From: Pampus argenteus
Taxonomy: Eukaryota > Chordata > Actinopteri > Scombriformes > Stromateidae
Reading direction: 5' to 3'
Length of the DNA: 64,000 bases
NCBI GenBank assembly: GCA_036937835.1
Contig: CM072863.1
Span: 13,938,001 to 14,002,000, forward strand
A program made the position numbers and the translations under genes. Positions 25,201 through 39,300 of this stretch are shown here, piece by piece. The notes beneath the pieces are model-generated. The model worked only from the letters and a program-made list of their open reading frames with translations, did no database searches and was not told the DNA's origin. Each line of letters starts with the position of its first letter. The stretch's first letter is position 1.

Positions 25201-25796
25201 TTATAAATTTGAATTATTTTTTTTTATGCAAATATACCTAAAATTTGCAGGTCAGGTTTTAGATTCTCAGATGTAATGATTTAATGCTTTTCTTTGTCAT
25301 ACTAGCAGGGCCTATAATCCTTTAAGTGTTTACTCTAATGGCTTTTCAGGATTGTTGATTTGACTGAAATTGTAAAATGCTGGTGGTATAGCATCATGCC
25401 TGTTTTTTATGGAACATTTTATGTCAAAAACTAGATAGACATCTCCTCTTAAAACTAAATTAGAAACCAAAACAAGTCCCAAATTTAGATTTGCTCCATT
25501 GCTTATGTCCATGTGGTAGATTTGGTCCAGTGGCATTGTTGACCAGGCAGCTCTGTGTATGGATCAATAGCTCAATCAATCAGCAAGGCTGCTGTTTGCT
25601 TTTGTTTAGTCAGCATGCAGGGGCGCTCTTCCTCTGTTATGAATGTTCAAATATGTTTTTTTGCATGAATGTGTAATAGCTAGCTAACACGCTCTGTGTC
25701 TCTGTCCTCATCTCTCTGGAAAAATGCTGGCTAAATGGGGGAAGGTAGGGTCAGCAGGGGTTCAATGAGTAAAGGCAGGATAATTTCACATAGGAT

Positions 25797-25798
<2 letters not shown>

Positions 25799-25856
<58 letters not shown>

Positions 25857-25890
25857 TAGAGAGAGAGAGAGAAAAAGAGAGAGAGAGAGA
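25799..25890. repeat. (TG)n followed by (GA)n microsatellite
   Basis: About 26 perfect TG units (25801-25852), a short CGCG link, then an interrupted GA run to 25890. Open frames through it on both strands are repeat artefacts. Confidence 0.95.
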
Positions 25891-26483
25891 TTGTGTGTGA
25901 CTTTCTGCAGGGAGCTGCTCATGTGTGTCCATTTTAATGGTTCTCTGCTCCACCTTTTCCAGAGCCTCTCTCTGGTTGTTTCCAAATCTTCCCAAGTCTC
26001 ATGTAATTTGGGCTGGAGGGAGGTTATCTATATTTTATTCTATTTTATATTTTGTTTTAAAGGTTTATTGGTAATGTTGCATGCGTGGATTTGACTGCAG
26101 AGCTGGTGGGCTGGTGGCCTCATTGACAAATAAAAACTATTTAATTTAGGACCATGGTGAGTTGCTCTTGTCCTTTCTCACAAATTGTATACTCTGCATT
26201 TCTTTAGCTCAGTCTGACTTGCATGCACACAAGGCACTCAAGCGGAGGCAGACAAGCAAATCACATTTTCCTCCATCTTTCCATTTGTGCTGTTGGTACC
26301 ATGACATAAGCTCTGTGCCCTCAGCCCGATCAGTCATCAACAGCCCTGACAGGGTGCCTGTGTTGGTCTTTGACACCATATGGACATCTCTGTATGTTTG
26401 GGCGTATGACGCCAGTGGCCTCTCCACTGCCATCTGACCTGCAAACAGAAACACAGTCTGATCTCATTTTCTCATTTGCGTGT

Positions 26484-26549
26484 TTGTGTGTGTGTATATA
26501 TATATATATTTATATATATATTTATTTATTTATTTATTTATTTATTTTA
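26484..26549. repeat. TG / TA / TTTA compound microsatellite
   Basis: Short TG and TA runs pass into about seven TTTA units. Confidence 0.9.
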
Positions 26550-28989
26550 AGCAGGCTTTTATATTACTGGTGTGAATCACAACTTCTATCATTAAAATAT
26601 TTCCTTTACTTATCCTGTGTCTCCATAGCAAAAAGTCTTAGCTGTTGCGCTTTGTGAGCATTGTTAATATAATATGATAAATTAATGGAAGGTATAGAGT
26701 GACTGTATCTACATTTCTGATACTTACATAGTTACTCTGCATTTATTTATTTGTTTTTCTTTTCTTTCTCTTTAATAGCCAGTTGCTTTGAGCAGTAAAG
26801 ACAGGAAAAGGCAAACAGGTGTGCAGCAACATCAAAGGAGCTTCCTGTCTGTGCAGGGAGAAGAGCTCATGATACAAATCAATGAATGTGCATCGCTGTA
26901 TGTTTCTGCCTGTTTTTTAGATCCAGGGTATGGGTGCAGCAGCAGCTTTGATACCATCCCTGTCCGTCCAGATAGTAAATTACTCTTTCCACAAGTCATG
27001 CAGCAGGATACTTAAGCCAAAAACAACTACTGTTCTGTGCTTCAACGCTCAGCTTGGTAGAAGTTATGCTGCTCACAGAGCTGCACAGTAGACAAATGAG
27101 ACAACGGGCCATATCAGCAACACAGACTCTGCTGGTTCTTCATACGTCCAGGCTGTAACATATCTACCTAAGACATCTCATGTCACCAAAACAAATACCA
27201 AGATAGAGGATATGACCCAAACTGTGGTTGAACCTTGATATGTCTTCAGTTTCCTGTTTGCTTGCTTTTCTTATACCTCTGACTTTTGCCTTTGTCCCTC
27301 TAAAGCTCTGCTGCAGCACTCAGAAGAGTGTTTTTGAGTTTTCATTCACCTCATCAATAAGTAAAGCATTTTATTTATTTTTATACAAACATTTTTAAGT
27401 CCCAGATCAAAGTTCCATCAACATTTATTTTAGATGAGATTAGGTTAGAAAACATTCAGTGTCTGACATGCACATAGGCAATTAATGAAGCTGCATAAAT
27501 GCATAAATATAAGGTTGTGAATAAAATGACACATTAAAGTCAATTGCAGAGATTGATTGGGGGCATTTCTCAAAGTGAAGAGGAGGCTTGCTGTCCACAT
27601 CTTGATAATTTTTAACATTTAACAAATATTTCTTGTATGCTTCATCAGTCTCAAAATTAGGAGAACGGTACAGCCCTAATGTGTTCTCACAAATGTAATT
27701 TATTTACAAATTTATGACCAGTTCACTGACTTTATGACTCTCTACTTCTGCAAATCAAGATACACTACTTTTTAGCATTTACCATTATCCCTAAAATTCC
27801 TTTGGCCACAGTTGCAACTACTGAGCGAACGTTATATAGTCTCACTTTAAATCCTGTGATATAAATAGCAATAAATACACTTCTGTGCAGAGATTATGGG
27901 ACATAATCATATATCAATATATATATAATAATAGATAGATAGATGGATAGATATAGATATGTGTGTGTGTGGATGTTGTATTGGTCCTTTAGTAAAGGGA
28001 CCAAAATGGTGTCTTGTCTGCACTAACCATTGTTAATGTGGAATCATATTTATTCTAATTTATTACATTTTTATCAAGTACCTTGGAAATGCTCCACTGT
28101 TCTTTGCAGTGAGCTTCCTGCCTGTGTTAGCTAGCCCATATGCCAGTTCGGAGGGGTTTTACTGTAATTCCCTGTAGCCTAGGAGGTCACAGATTCATTC
28201 CTGTGCTTTAATAACAGTGGGATTATCAAGGTTGAGCCAGCCTGCTCTCCCTTCCATCACCGTCACATAGCTCACAGCTCCATCTAACTTCATCCACTCC
28301 TGAAATGCTCAGGTCCTCTATTTTTTGTATTTTCAAATCTAGCCTTAACTATCTGCCGCTATTGCACAGGTTGTTATATCTAAGGTATTTATCTTCCTTT
28401 CTTTGTGTGTCTACAGTATCTAATTCCAACTATGTCCCAGCCTTACTACAACCTCAATAATGACACGCACTTCACTTTTAATTCTCTGTTTGCTGCCTCT
28501 TCTCTTCCCACCCAGACTGTGATGGGTCGGGCCTGACTGTGACTGTTGCTAGGTGCCTGGGGATGTTCCCTGTGTTGTGTACACTAGTGTGTGTCTTTGC
28601 GAGAGTGTGTGTGTGGTGGCCGATTGCATGCACTGTGTAAGGCTGTATTGCTATGTTTTTGGCAGAAAGTGTGATGCTCTCTTATGTAAGTGTGTCTTGG
28701 CTGGGTAGAGCTGGGGTTTAGCTTGGGGATGCTGGCTCAGGTGGAGAAACAAAGACAGATGCTATTTTGTGTATACTGTGCTTCTTACATCCTCCAAACA
28801 CACGAGCTATTCACAGTTACATTTGTTCTACTAGGATGAAAGAACAATATAAAATGTATGTACTGTTGTGGTATGCAATTATTTGTAGCGGCAGTTCACT
28901 CATTTATGTCTCTCATGTCACTAAAATTGTAACTGGTGATTTCATTAATTTACAAATATTTGCAATATTGTAGCACTCAGTTACTTCTG

Positions 28990-29090
28990 TCTAGATCTGA
29001 AACAATGAATTGGTTTATTGATTAACTATTTTTATAATTGATTAATCATTTAAGCCACCAAGGAAAATGCCAAAGATGGTTTTCTCTGTT
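28990..29090. mobile_element. Dispersed teleost repeat (ATTAATCGATTAAT family), partial copy
   Basis: CTGAAACAATGAATTGGTTT, then paired GATTAACTA / GATTAATCAT blocks and GAAAATGCCAAAGATGG, resemble one end of the same family as 22104-22250. It sits just 95 bp before the splice acceptor of the first coding exon of arhgap9. Confidence 0.5.
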
Positions 29091-29188
29091 TCATGTTGTT
29101 GTAAGTCTAATTGGGTTTAAACTGCTAGACAAATCAAGAAATGTGAAAACATCATCCATCTTCTGTCTGTCTATCTCTGTTTCAGAGC

Positions 29189-29272
29189 ATGGCACAGACT
29201 CGCCTGCTCCGTGTTAACCCAACCAGTATCTCCATTATCAACCATTGGCACGCTCCCTGCAGAAGTTGCTGA
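29189..29272 (+). other. Upstream ORF in the arhgap9 leader
   Basis: The first ATG after the acceptor at 29185 is in a good Kozak setting (AGCATGG). It opens a 27-codon frame that stops at 29272, 20 nt before the presumed start of arhgap9. It is out of frame with the SH3-coding frame, which itself has a stop at 29215. It could dampen translation of the main frame. Confidence 0.5.
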
Positions 29273-29292
29273 ACAGGCCTGCTCACAGAGCC

Positions 29293-32200
29293 ATGCTGTC
29301 TGGTACTTGGCGGCGTTCTGTGGGGCACCAGCAGCCTGCTGCAGCACCCGACATGAACGCCAGGGGGATGACACTATGTGGGGTCCCCAGTGGTACAGTG
29401 GTCCTCGAGGCCCAATATGACTACAACTACCGTGGTGCAGATGGAAGGCAAGTCTGCATACGGGAGGGCGAACGGTTTATTCTCCTCAAGAAGACAAATG
29501 TTGACTGGTGGCAGGTGAGGATTTTGTCTTTTCTTTCTCATGTGACAATGGAGCCATACATTTCAGAATAAAACCATGCACATAGCATCAACAATGTTCT
29601 GCAGGTTTCCGATGGGAGGAGTCAGAGTTTGAATTTGGATTACAGGATAAAGCTGGTACTTTATATATATATTTTTTTTATTGCCAGCCAAGTCCATGAA
29701 AAGACCAAGATCAGCAATGTGTTAGTCTATTTCTCAATACTTTCCAAAACCTTCTGTTTTTAAATCTTTAAAAACATAGTTTTAGAAAACAACTTTTTTT
29801 TTTTTTAAAGGACCAGTGCAATGGTTAGGTGTATCTTTTAGGTAGTCTATGGCACAGAGGAATAAGGTTTATAACAGTATACTGTATATCAGTATATTGT
29901 ACATTTTCTAGAATAATCAATAAAGAGACCATTTATAGATCAAATAAGCAGACTATGATGTCTGATGTCTGTAGGCCGGTCTTTTTGTCAGTTGGTCCAG
30001 ACTGAAATATCTCAACAACTATGAGATGAATGACTGACACTGGCCATCCCTTGACTTTTCTTCTGGCACCACCGTGAGGTTGACATTTGTGTATAATTGT
30101 GGAAATATCTTAACAAGTGTTGGACAGGCAATGAGAAAATACACACATTGCCCATAATAGTCTAACAAAATTAAATTTAAAAATTATTATTGCTACACAT
30201 AAGAGACACTAGCCATTCAGAACATAAAATCTGAAAAATAAAATATGTGAGAAAAAGGAAATTTTGTATGTTAAAGGAGAAGTTTTGTCGTTGAATTCTG
30301 CAGATGTCACAGGAAGTGTGGCGCAACAGGACATTTCTGCACTGGCTTCAGCATTTAGCTGTGATGGTTGCTGCTTGACTGAAATAAGTGGATTCATGCG
30401 GTAGAAAATACCTAAATTATTTTGGTATCACGTTGTTGACAGGTGCGGAGGATAGGGGCAGCCAGTAAAACAAAGCCACTCTATGTACCTGCCACATATG
30501 TGACAGAGGTGCCTATTGCACCAATGCCCTCGCCTCAGCGCCTGGTCACGTCTGCCTCGCTGAGCTCCAACTTCAGGATACTGCCAAAGCCGTCGCTCTC
30601 TCCCAAACCAACAGATCCTACCGATAATCAGCAGCACCAAGGTAAAGTGTGAGAGCAAGAAGGAGAGTTTTTGTTTTTTTCCAGATGCAATGGCAGTTAA
30701 ATTCTGTAGAAAAAATAACATATGTGTGTTAGTGCCACTTATACATATGCAAAGAAAAATAAGTTATTACTAGATCTTTGCAGAATGAGAAAACCATTTA
30801 CCTTTCTCCCACAGTGAACAAACCAATCTACCGCTCCATGGAAAACCTCAACTCCAACAGTGCCTTCCAGGGGCTGGACAACAATACCAGGACGGGTAGA
30901 GGCCGCTTCCCAACTCTGCCTCTCTCTGGATTCACCTTTACCCCCAACTCTCCAACCTCCTCGTCAGGCCACCTCATGGTCCCTGGGTCCCCCGCATCCT
31001 CTACAAGTCAAACGGCAACTCCGAACCCCAGGGTGGTCCCCATGATTACTCGGAGCCGGAGCTCCAGCAACCTGCCTGAAAACCTTATGGAGAACCCGTA
31101 CGATGAGGTGGGCGGTGGCTTCAGCCGTGTCAACCACAGGGTCCCGAAGAAGTCTTGTAGTCAGTGGGACATGGTGGGGTCTTCTGGCAAAAACCACCAC
31201 TTGCAGGTAAGGAGAATTAAAATCTAACAGGAAACTCAAACATCTGGAGGGCCACAGAGGTGCTTAAAGGGAAATTATGGGATTTATCACCCTTCTCATA
31301 TTTTTGTCTATTATGATTTCATAAGATCTACTTCTTGTGTTGAGCTTAAGTTCTCAAAGCTAACACTGGGGAACACAATTTTTGACAGCTGTCTTTAATT
31401 AATTTTCCCTTGTGTAATCCAAATCTGATCAAGTTTTTGAACTATAGGATCTCTGTTTTCTTAAAAAAAAATATACAAAATACTCTACTTAACAGATATG
31501 TACTTACCTATTGGGAGCTGCACACACCTCTCACCGCGTTGTCTGAATTGTAACTGCACAAACAAGTTGCCAAGTTACTACACTTAATCAGCAATTTTGC
31601 TTATCTGGAGAGTAAGATGTGGAGAAAAAACTTGACGTGCTAGAAAAAAACTGACTGTAATTTTGGAATCTGCATGCCAATTTTAGTTTTAACCAGCATA
31701 AAACTCTAAATTTAAAAAGTTAAGTCAAGTCAATTACTTTATTTATCCCACAGTTGTCCATGATGGATGTCAGCTTAGCTAACATCCTCCTCTCAACCAC
31801 TTCCTCTACGGAGTCCAGAGGACAGTTCAGGACAGAGCTCGCAAAAGATTGTCTTTAAACTTCCAAATCTTTTTTTTAAATTCATACAATCAGACACCAT
31901 TTCCAAGGAGAAAATAATCAGGAATATACATTTTGGATGAAACTGATTAAAATGAAAGTGTGTTTGGACCACCCACACTGCTTAGCACAGCTATGGCAGT
32001 TGATTTGATTTACATCTGTACTTGACCTTAATAATCCTCCCAAAGCAGCAATCAAGTTAGCATTGTCATGACGTCAGGGCATTCATGTTTTACATCAGAG
32101 ATTACACAAGGCACTGGTGAGAGAGATACTTAAGGTTATCTGTCTCTTAGCTTAGTGTCCAAACTTGATTTCCAGAGGAGTTTTGCTTCTACTGAACCAC

Positions 32201-33339
32201 TCTGGTGACTTCCAATTTAGGATAGCTGTGTGGAAATGACAGTGCTCTCCATCTCTGTATCTGTCCCTCTCTCCCTCGTTCTCACTCTATCACTTACTCT
32301 CTCTCACTCTCTCAAACTCTCTTCGTTTGTGTCTTTAATCCCCCTAAGAAGGATTATTCCAGCCACATTCAGGTCCAACTTCCTTTTTTTTTTTTTACCA
32401 CATAACACACTCTCTCACCATGCAATTTTGTCACCCTTTTGCCAAGTGCTGCAAGTGCTTCCACACACATATCTTATTCCTCCAGGGGCATAAATTCCAT
32501 TTAAATTTTATAAGATAAGTTATTAATGTTGAAATTTAATTTTTGGGTTTTTTACATCATGTCCTTCAAGTCAGAACTGACTGATGTACAACTTTACATG
32601 ATGTAGTGTACTACTAACTTTATTCGTTAGTACACTTAATCACCAAAAGCGTGCAGAGAAAGAGACAAGAAACAGAGTATAAGAGAGGGGGATGATACAA
32701 CAAACAAACAAGGTTTCTGGCTGGAAACAAACCATTAACACTGTGGGTATGCATATAACACCACTAAACCACCAGTACGCCCCCGACTTACAACTTTACT
32801 CTTTACATTTAAAAATCAGTCTAATATCAGGTTTCATGATGTGTTTCATACAAGAAATTCAAACACACAAGATAAATTATAATAACATTGAAAGAAATTT
32901 GGTAATTCATTCTTTTTTTTACATCTGTTGTTTTCTCGGTTGATTATGACAAACTGTAGAAATTGTATATGTAAGCAAAACGCACACCAGCATGCACATA
33001 CACATAGACGCACACCACACCTGCGAATCTCCTCATCTGTCTGGCCACCTCCCCCCACGGAAACCAAACCAAGTAAAACGTAAACGAATTGAAAACAGAA
33101 AGTTTGCTCTTCAAACCAAAGTCATACAGTTACACGTGCAACAGTTTCATCTCTGTCACAGATCTCTCTGCTCCCAATCATAGGGACCAAACACAATGTT
33201 ACAATACTGTTGCTCAATATATGACCGACCAGTTCTCATAGCTGTGATCTATAAATAAAGTCCTCTATTTTGCGCATGTCATCCTGTGGTGGAAGCATGA
33301 TGAGAAGCAACCAACTGTAAAAAAGCTCTTGAACATATC

Positions 33340-33381
<42 letters not shown>

Positions 33382-36300
33382 ACATAATACTTAATAAATT
33401 CCATTGCTTGAACAAAAAGGAACGGGCAACGGGAAAAAGTTCTTGGTCAGATTTCACTTGTCATTAAAAGAAAAGCACATGTGTAACAATAAAGATGGCT
33501 ATATTATTTATATTATTATATCTATATTTGTATGTGTGCAAGTAGGCCAGTATATACCAGAGTGGTATCGGCAGTGGTGGAATGTAATCACAGTTATTGC
33601 CAACGTCATTGATGCTGTTAGTTACACCTCATTTCAAAGTCAAAATCTGCTGTCAGACCTTTGACCTTTTTGAAAAGAATGAATGCATGTTAGGAAGGCA
33701 GCTCTTAAATGCCAGGAGGAAAGCAAGGAAAGACTTTATTATACACATGGACATGTTGCTATTGTTTTAAGACAGACTTGAAAAAATGTGAACATATCCT
33801 TTAATGACTGGCAATAAATGGGGTCACAGGTGGAGTCACGAGAGGCCTGCATCAACTCAAAGAGCCTGGCTACAAAGCGAAGTGACAGAAAGAGTCTACA
33901 TTGCATATATGTAATCAGTTTCATTACATTACAAGTTTTGATCTCTAATCCAAAAATAATAATGATTCCCTTGGGAGCCTTACAGTGTAACCGAGCTTAG
34001 AATTGGCCTGTGAATATTCATCCAGGTCATAGTTATCTCAAGGAAATTAAATCGAACGCAACTGGACTTGGTTATTTGTCTTTGAAGACATTTAACCTCT
34101 CATTCAAGAGGCTTCATCGGTTCTTTCAGAACTAAAGAGCTTAGAATTACATGTTTTCAATCAGACATTTCCCACCTGTTGAGGAACAGTTTAGTTTAGA
34201 TTCAACCACTGAGGTGAACAGTAGGAAACAGGAGCTCAAGACTCACTGCTGCCCCTTAGAGTAAACTTGGATCACATACCTTCTTATGCATGCCTCAGCA
34301 CACACACACACACACACATGCATGCACACGCACACACACACACTCACGCACATACATGCATCCATACATACACACGTTCATCAGTTATTATCTGGAATGA
34401 TCTGAAATGTGTTATGTAACATGGAAAGATGCTCTTATCCTTTCAATTCATTTTATTGGGTTTGTAAATCTCTCTGTCGCTGTTGCTTTCCTCCTGTTTA
34501 GCTATCTGTGTGATCACATGCATTTTTATAAGATCTGTCTTAATCCAAAGTCTGATGGGTTATTCTATAAGAGGCAGTGTGATTTATTTGTTTGACTTTA
34601 TGGTTTCTGTTGGGTTTCTCTCTCATTTTTACACATCAGTTGATGAGTTTTTGTTCAAGCCATGTCCTATGTTACTTGTCGTATGCGGTATGTTATGTTC
34701 CCATATTATAAACAAACATATTTTTGTACTCATGCAGCATACAACACCTATCCTCAGACACAGAAAACCTCCATAAAAAATACCACCAAGAAAAATGGTT
34801 ACATGTTGTACAAACTGTACACACACACACACACACACACAAAGTCAACGTAATTGCATTTCAGTCCAATCATATTGTTTTTAATTTTTGCATTTCATTT
34901 TACATATTTAAATCACTTCTTTTCCCTCTGTGTCAACATCTGCCTTTCCCTCCCTCTCTATCTACCACTCTGCCCACAAGGTCCCCACAGAGTCCTATCT
35001 GTCCCAGCTGTCTTGGCAAGAGTCCCCGCTTTATACTGAAACGCAGCCAGACAGACGTCAGTCGCAGCCGGAACCACCCAGCCCTTCCCCTGGTCAGCAG
35101 CCTCTGCAGATCAAGGACCTGTGGAAGCAGTACTTGGACCCGACTACAGATAGATACTACTACGTCAACAGCATTACCAAGGAGAGGTCCTGGAAACCCC
35201 CTCGCCGAGCCCAGGGACGCAGTGCCAGCAAAGTAAATCACCCGGCAACAAGTGTCACTTTGTTACTCCTCCTGAATTAACACCTTTTGCTTTTGCTGAA
35301 ATTGCCTGAGAATTTGAAACACTAGACAAAGCTTTCACCCATCAGAGCTGGGTGAAAGCTTTGTCACTCAAAGGAAAGGATAGAAAGGGGTCAGAGTGTA
35401 GAAAAAGATCTCATTTATATGCATGGTTTGACTGTATCAGCACTGAAAGGTTAGTAAGAGAGTAAACTGGCTTGCATATTTTCTCTTTACTTAGATATGA
35501 TATGATGCAAAGAGGGTTGGACATGCAGTGATCACAGGGCAGGTTTCCATAGCTGTAATCTGAAGCCTAATGCATATGGGAAGACCCAGATGAGTTTGAG
35601 AGCCAATCATTCTATATATTCACACTTTGGCACACAGGGAAACTTAAAGAATATGTTAAAAATGCACTGTTTGCCAAAAAAAAATGCTTACAATGTAAGT
35701 GATGGGGGACAAAATCCACAGTCCATATTTTGAGCAAAAATGTATTTAAAGCTTTATCAGAAGATATAATGAGGCTTCTCCTGTCTGAGATGGTTAGTGA
35801 AATTGATATATTTTTAGTAAAAAATACAAATCACCTCTTTGTGCCTGAATGCACAGGCTTTTCTCATTTAGCTGCAGTGAAAGGATTGCAATAAAAAAAA
35901 GAGTTAATTTGGCACTAAAAAGAAGATCTCAATAAGTTGCTGAATATTGCCAAGTAACTTTAACTGACCAAGTTTAGTGATATAGGCAGACAGCTTTGTG
36001 TCTGGAGGTATTAAAGCAACTTAAAAAACACAATTGCCTTACAATGAAGTGCACACTAACAAAAACCTCTGTGAAACAAAAGTTCAGTGTTTGTCAATAG
36101 AGGATAATAAATAACATTTTCACAATCAATGTTTTCCTATTTCTCTGGCAGGTCAATCCAGTGCAGCCCAAAACAAACCATCTGTCGCTAACGCTTCCTG
36201 GTGCTGGCAATGGAACTACGCAGAAGGTAAGGCTATACTATACTAGAAGAGTTGTGATTTAATAGCCATTTCCTGAATTAACTTCATTGGTAGTTGAATT

Positions 36301-39300
36301 GTCAGCAATCATCAGGATATGTGAGCTTCTTGGTTGACGAAATCAGTATCAGGTTTACCTTGACTCTTACTGACAAACTGATTTACAGTGGTTACCCTTG
36401 ATTAATGAGGAAGCTTGACTTACCGTAAGTGGAAAAACTGCTGCTCATGTACAATAACCATAGAGAGCAAAACATGGTTTGCTTTGTGCTCTGCCCTGTC
36501 AAGCACTTTGAATCATTATTAATTATTAAGAATATTAAATAATAAGACTGATAAAATGTATTTTTTAGTTCACACAGCTGTGCTTTGGCATGCCTATTAA
36601 CACAGACAGACAGAACAAATCACAGTAAGACAAAGTACGAACACTCCTGAGCCTCTCTCTCAGTTTATGAATCTACCGTCAGTCTGTATTCGTCACACAG
36701 AGTGCAGAGTGACCAGACCAGGACTCTGCACCAGATAAAAGCAGGGAGCAAAGCTGATAAAGCCAAATTAAAAAAGGGGATTATATCGTCATGGTTGCCC
36801 TGTTATTTACCGACCGACTTATTGCCTTATTCATTTATTAACTGCCCCCTGACACACACACTTCCTCTCAAATAGTATTTTGTTGGGCTTGGTATACCCT
36901 GAAAGGTATACTTAGGTAATACCTCAATCTCATGCATATGAGAAGAAGTTATTACGGCCACAGAGAGGGAGACAGAGGGCTCTTTAAAATCATTACTAAA
37001 TTTAAACCAGCCACTGAAACTTCCCTTCCCCTCTCTCTCTCCTCACACATGGCATCATAGATAGACAAACTTCCCCTGTTTCATTCATTGCACCTATTTT
37101 ATTAACTTGGCTTTACAAGAGAGTGTTTACACACTGTGAGAAAGGAAGTGTGTGTTTTGTCAGCTAGATATCAGTGACTGAGATTGAATTTACACAAAAA
37201 AACTAAAACTAATAAACGTAATAAGATTTTGTAATAAGATCAAGTATCTCATCGACACCACCCATCATGACCCTGTGTGTTCTTGGTGCTATTTAAAAGT
37301 ATTAATTATGTGGATTTTTTTTTTTACAGTTTAAATTTGCTTCATACAAAAATAGTAATTGTCAATGTTTAGGTTTGCTTTGTTTTTTTAAAAGCATTGA
37401 TCGGTTTTTCATTTGAACTATTGTACTACAGTGGCAGAAGCTGGATGTTTCCTGATCACTTTGAACTGTCTATTTTAACTTCTCTGTTCACTTGATAAAT
37501 AGTGTTTACAGTTTGTGTTAAAGTGTTGACTCAGGATGGTGGGAGACATGTTTATTTGCAGTCGTAGCTGATTTTTTTTTTATTGTGACACCAAAGATCA
37601 GCCTCCCTCCAATTTGTAATCCTGTTTGTGTGTTTATTTCTCTCCTAAACCAAATCATGATTTCTATTTTTTCAAATGAGTTGAGCTTCTTCACAGTCAC
37701 TCCAAGTACCCCACGGCAGCTGTAGAAATCACTGTCCTAGATTACCAAACAAATTAGTTCACATGAGATGTATCACCTAACTAATAAAAATGTAAACACT
37801 CCCTACACACCAAGACATCAAACAATACAATGATATAATCTTACAGCATAAAAGTATATATTAATTTTGTTTAATATATACCTAAAATTATAAAGGCTGT
37901 AATGGATTAGTTTAACATTGTGGTATTGCTACTTTTATTAAAATAAATGGTCTAAACGCTGGTCCCATACTGCCTATGCTTTCATGACATGCAAGCTGTT
38001 GGACAGTGGATGATGTGGCAACGTTACCAAAGTTCTGGTGTGATTATTTAGTCGATCACGTATACCTTCCTGGTTGAGCAGCTAAACATGAAGCTGATTG
38101 TACCGGATGATAAAACCAGCTTCCCCCTAGAATGGGGAAGTGAAGACAGGCTGAGACAGGAGGGAGAGATAAATGGTTTTTACATGACGCTCAGATTACA
38201 AGTATCATTAAACAACGCACAGCTTGAGGTTTTTAATGCCTCAACAGACAACAACCATTCAGGATCAAGAGTCCGCCTGGCTTGTATAACAAGTTGATCA
38301 GCAACAATGAGCACATATGCTGTAAGTTTCTTTTAGTTTACTATGAGAGTAGTTTGTTAGTTAGTGCTGTGTTATTTTCAGTTTGTGCTGTTATTGGTGT
38401 AGAATTGTGTGGCAGTACATATTCTCACGAAAAAGCTGATATGACTGTGTTCATGTGCCTGTGCATGATGTGTAACCATATTCAATAACTAGTCAATTTA
38501 CATGTCTGAGTCAAAAAGTACTATGCAAGATGTGTTTCACTTGTACTGAGCAACGGCAACAACTGCCTCTCTTCACCTTCAGTTGAGGCGTATGTGTATA
38601 GGTAGAAAGGGACAGAAGCATAGTTTCAGTTGATATGAGTCTGGGCCTCGTGGCTATTCTTAACTGAACATATTTGTCAGCATCCTGTTTCCAGGCATGG
38701 GTGTTAAAGTCACCCAAATTCGTAGTTCACACAGAGATTACCCGAACGCCTGACAGTGAAACATCGTTAAATTTGTTTTGTTTTTTGCAGGTCAGTTATA
38801 CAAAAAATGAAGTACACTTGAGATCTAAATTCAAATGAAATATATATATTAACTGTCTTTCCTGTCTATCTTTTTACCTCTCTGTCTCACTCTCCTCACT
38901 TTCTCTTTTTTTTCTAGCTGTCACCTGATTTCCTCATTGGGAGAGACCAGAGGAATACAGACGATGGATGGCAGATGAAACAGGTGAAACTCTTCTCTAC
39001 ATGTTACACTCTTTCATTGTCAGAGCGCATCTAATGCATTTCACCTTGATTTTCACCTTGTAAAAACACCTGTCAAACTGTAAAGTAGAAGATAAGTACA
39101 CTGTACCAGTATTACATATTCTCTCTACACAACACAATGCTTTGCTTAACAAAACGGGGCATTTCAGAGCTCTTAAATTAAATCCTTCTTTATGTTATGC
39201 TTGAAGAAGAAACCGACAGAATCAATTATGATACCAGTACCAATACCAGAACCCTTAAAGTAGTACTGATATCAATAGATTGCTTAAGTCAATATGATTT

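Larger units (their letters stand above)
19944..29185. other. Long presumed arhgap9 intron 1
   Basis: This 9.2 kb stretch has no exon I can support. It holds microsatellites (25799-25890, 26484-26549, around 27935) and two fragments of a dispersed repeat (22104-22250, 28990-29090). The open frames in it are short and have no family resemblance. Such a long first intron often carries enhancers, but none can be named from sequence alone. Confidence 0.5.
31207..34980. other. arhgap9 intron 3 (3.8 kb)
   Basis: Lies between the Ser/Pro-rich linker exon and the WW exon. It contains a LINE-like relic (31715-31860), a TA microsatellite (33342-33377), a foldback element (34004-34135) and CA microsatellites near 34299-34345 and 34819-34842. 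No exon is supported. Confidence 0.5.

Noticed and set aside
25735..26094. Open frames on both strands encoding Cys-Val or Thr-His repeats
   Set aside because: They are translations of the TG and GA microsatellites.
29189..29272. ATG at 29189 as the arhgap9 start codon
   Set aside because: This frame stops after 27 codons and is out of frame with the SH3 domain; 29293 opens the SH3 frame and gives an N-terminus like human ARHGAP9.
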